A stretch of 6,517 nucleotides of DNA from Oscillibacter sp. (GTDB lineage: Bacteria > Bacillota > Clostridia > Oscillospirales > Oscillospiraceae): contig VSMY01000132.1 in NCBI GenBank assembly GCA_009773995.1, positions 1 to 6,517 on the forward strand, given 5' to 3'. Shown here in pieces: positions 5,413-6,517 of this stretch (positions are counted from its first letter, which is position 1; each line of letters begins with the position of its first letter). The notes beneath the pieces were generated by a model. It did no database searches, had not been told where the DNA came from, and saw nothing but the letters and a program-made list of their open reading frames with translations. The translations under genes and the position numbers were made by a program.

Positions 5413-5614
5413 CGGCGGTCTCCCGGTCCAGGCGGAACAGCAGCGTCAAACACCACAGGCCCGCCAGGCCCACCAGGGCGTAGATGATCCGGGAAAACAC
5501 CGCCATCTGTCCGCCGAAGAGCCAGGCCACCGCGTCGAAGCCGAACAGGCCGATGCAGCCCCAGTTCAGCGCGCCGATGACCGCCAGCAGAACGGCGATT
5601 TTGTCAATTGCCAT
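5399..5614 (-). CDS. DUF378 family small membrane protein (YuzA-like)
   Basis: A 71-residue protein with two membrane segments at about residues 5-27 and 38-60. It carries the DUF378 hallmarks 'GALNWGCIGLFGFD' (14-27) in the first segment and 'SRIIYALVGLAGLW' (41-54) in the second, and ends with a short hydrophilic tail. Family members are tiny bacterial inner-membrane proteins of unknown function. The start at 5614 is supported by GGAGG (5622-5626, 7-base spacing). It lies 126 bases after addA on the same strand. No convincing promoter could be identified in that gap, so co-transcription with addA is possible but unproven. The stop codon is embedded in the terminator hairpin. Confidence 0.92.
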   Translation of the reverse strand: MAIDKIAVLLAVIGALNWGCIGLFGFDAVAWLFGGQMAVFSRIIYALVGLAGLWCLTLLFRLDRETAAHPA

Positions 5615-5740
5615 GGGAATCCCTCCAATCCTGTCGAGATGTTTTTTAGACTGCCCGGTTTCGGCGGCTTTAGGACTGGAAAAATTTTGACGCCGTCATG
5701 AGCGGCAGCGTTTTTGGAGGGATTTTGTTTTCGCGGACAC

Positions 5741-6517
5741 TCAGAGGTCCAGGGCGGTTCCGGGGACGAGAAAGTACAAAACCCGGCGGACGACGGGAGT
5801 CCCCAGGACCCGGGAGAGGGCCAGGCTGTACGCCTCCAGCTGGGGACGGTAGACCTCCGCCCGGTCCCGGACCTCCTGGGGCGTGAACACATGGTCCGTC
5901 TTGAAGTCCACCACCGTCAGGCCCTCCGCCGTCTCAAAGCACAGGTCCGCCACGCCCTGGAGAAGAACGGAATCCTCCGCCGAAGCCTGGGCGTCATATT
6001 CCCGGGCGGGGACCAAGAGGGTAAAGCGGTACTCCCGGAGACAGCGGGGGCTTTGGCGGACCTCCTGGGCCAGGGGGGAGGCCAGGAGGCGGTTCAGGGC
6101 GGACACCTCCACCGCCTGGGCCTGCTGGGCCGTGAGGAGGCCCTTCTCCGCCAGGGCGGCGATTTGGGCGGGGACGTCGGGATTTTGGAAGTCCAGGTAT
6201 TGGAGGACCAGATGGGTGGCGGAGCCCTTCTCCGCCGGGGTGAGGCCGGTTTGCTTCCGGCGGAAGCGGGGCTGGGACAGGGGCCGGAGATAGGGGGTGT
6301 GAGCGGCGTTCTCCGCAATCTCCTGGTCCAGGGGGCGGCCCTTTAGCTGGGTGGCCGTCAGCTTGGCGGGGAGGACGCTCTCCCGGCGGTAGGGGTATTC
6401 AAAGGCCAGGAGGGCCGGGTCAAAGGGAACCTCGGGGGCCTCGCCTCCGGCGGACCCGGCGGGGCGGGAGGGAACGTCCCGGAAATCCTCGCTCTCGTGG
6501 AGGAACACCTCCCAGGG
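5741..6517 (-). CDS. addA: AddA helicase-nuclease, C-terminal nuclease part (gene continues beyond the window)
   Basis: The frame is open to the right edge, so only about the last 258 residues of a protein usually near 1200 residues long are seen. AddA, with AddB, resects double-strand breaks for homologous recombination. The visible part is the RecB-type PD-(D/E)XK nuclease domain. In order it shows the 'KLTATQLK' entry motif (about 6364-6341), 'GSATHLVLQ' with the conserved His (about 6226-6200), 'REYRF' (about 6037-6023), 'QGVAD' (about 5959-5945) with an acidic metal ligand, 'VVDFKTD' (about 5914-5894) with the catalytic Asp and Lys, and 'YRPQLEAYSLAL' (about 5851-5816). The nuclease core thus appears intact. 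The helicase motifs lie outside the window. It ends 126 bases before the DUF378 gene; no clear terminator was seen between them. Confidence 0.93.
   Translation of the reverse strand, partial: PWEVFLHESEDFRDVPSRPAGSAGGEAPEVPFDPALLAFEYPYRRESVLPAKLTATQLKGRPLDQEIAENAAHTPYLRPLSQPRFRRKQTGLTPAEKGSATHLVLQYLDFQNPDVPAQIAALAEKGLLTAQQAQAVEVSALNRLLASPLAQEVRQSPRCLREYRFTLLVPAREYDAQASAEDSVLLQGVADLCFETAEGLTVVDFKTDHVFTPQEVRDRAEVYRPQLEAYSLALSRVLGTPVVRRVLYFLVPGTALDL

Noticed and set aside
5680..5712. Weak GCCG/CGGC hairpin near a T-run between addA and DUF378 as an addA terminator
   Set aside because: Only a 4-bp stem with a 7-base loop, and the T-run on the minus strand is not directly after it.

Overview
The window looks like ordinary chromosomal DNA from a GC-rich, low-G+C-phylum (Firmicutes/Bacillota) bacterium, most likely a gut Oscillospiraceae/Clostridia member. 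The evidence is strong AGGAGG-type ribosome binding sites, an AddA-type (not RecBCD-type) nuclease, DUF3169, DUF378 and DUF4177 proteins, and an AI-2E-family transporter of the Firmicute type, all with strongly GC-biased codons. The genus-level placement is inference. No rRNA, tRNA, CRISPR array, transposase or phage gene was seen.

Layout. Two plus-strand genes lie at the left edge: the 3' end of an unrecognised acidic protein (to 205) and an overlapping three-helix membrane protein (192-806). They end at a hairpin (816-847) and face a long run of minus-strand genes. Read in the direction of transcription (right to left), that run is: the C-terminal nuclease part of addA (5741 to the window edge), a small DUF378 membrane protein (5399-5614), a hairpin-rich spacer with a sigma-A-type promoter (5106-5398), an M29 aminopeptidase (3870-5105), a gamma-class carbonic anhydrase-like protein (3311-3793), an AI-2E-family transporter (2159-3307), and an intrinsic terminator (2123-2156). 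After the terminator come a promoter with clustered inverted repeats (2038-2111), a small XRE-type repressor (1804-2019), a DUF3169 membrane protein (1041-1811) and a 52-residue DUF4177 protein (853-1011).

How the genes fit together. The aminopeptidase, carbonic anhydrase-like and AI-2E genes form a plausible transcription unit. The last two are separated by only 3 bases and the unit ends at a clear terminator. The XRE, DUF3169 and DUF4177 genes form a second unit. Its promoter has an extended -10 box and is flanked by repeated TTGACAA/TTGTCAA half-sites, which suggests that the small repressor controls its own operon. addA and DUF378 point the same way but are separated by 126 bases.

No clearly new biological system is evident. 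The most interesting features are the operator array of the XRE operon, the overlooked DUF4177 gene at its end, and a set of tandem hairpins at 5283-5412 whose wobble pairs all favour a plus-strand RNA.
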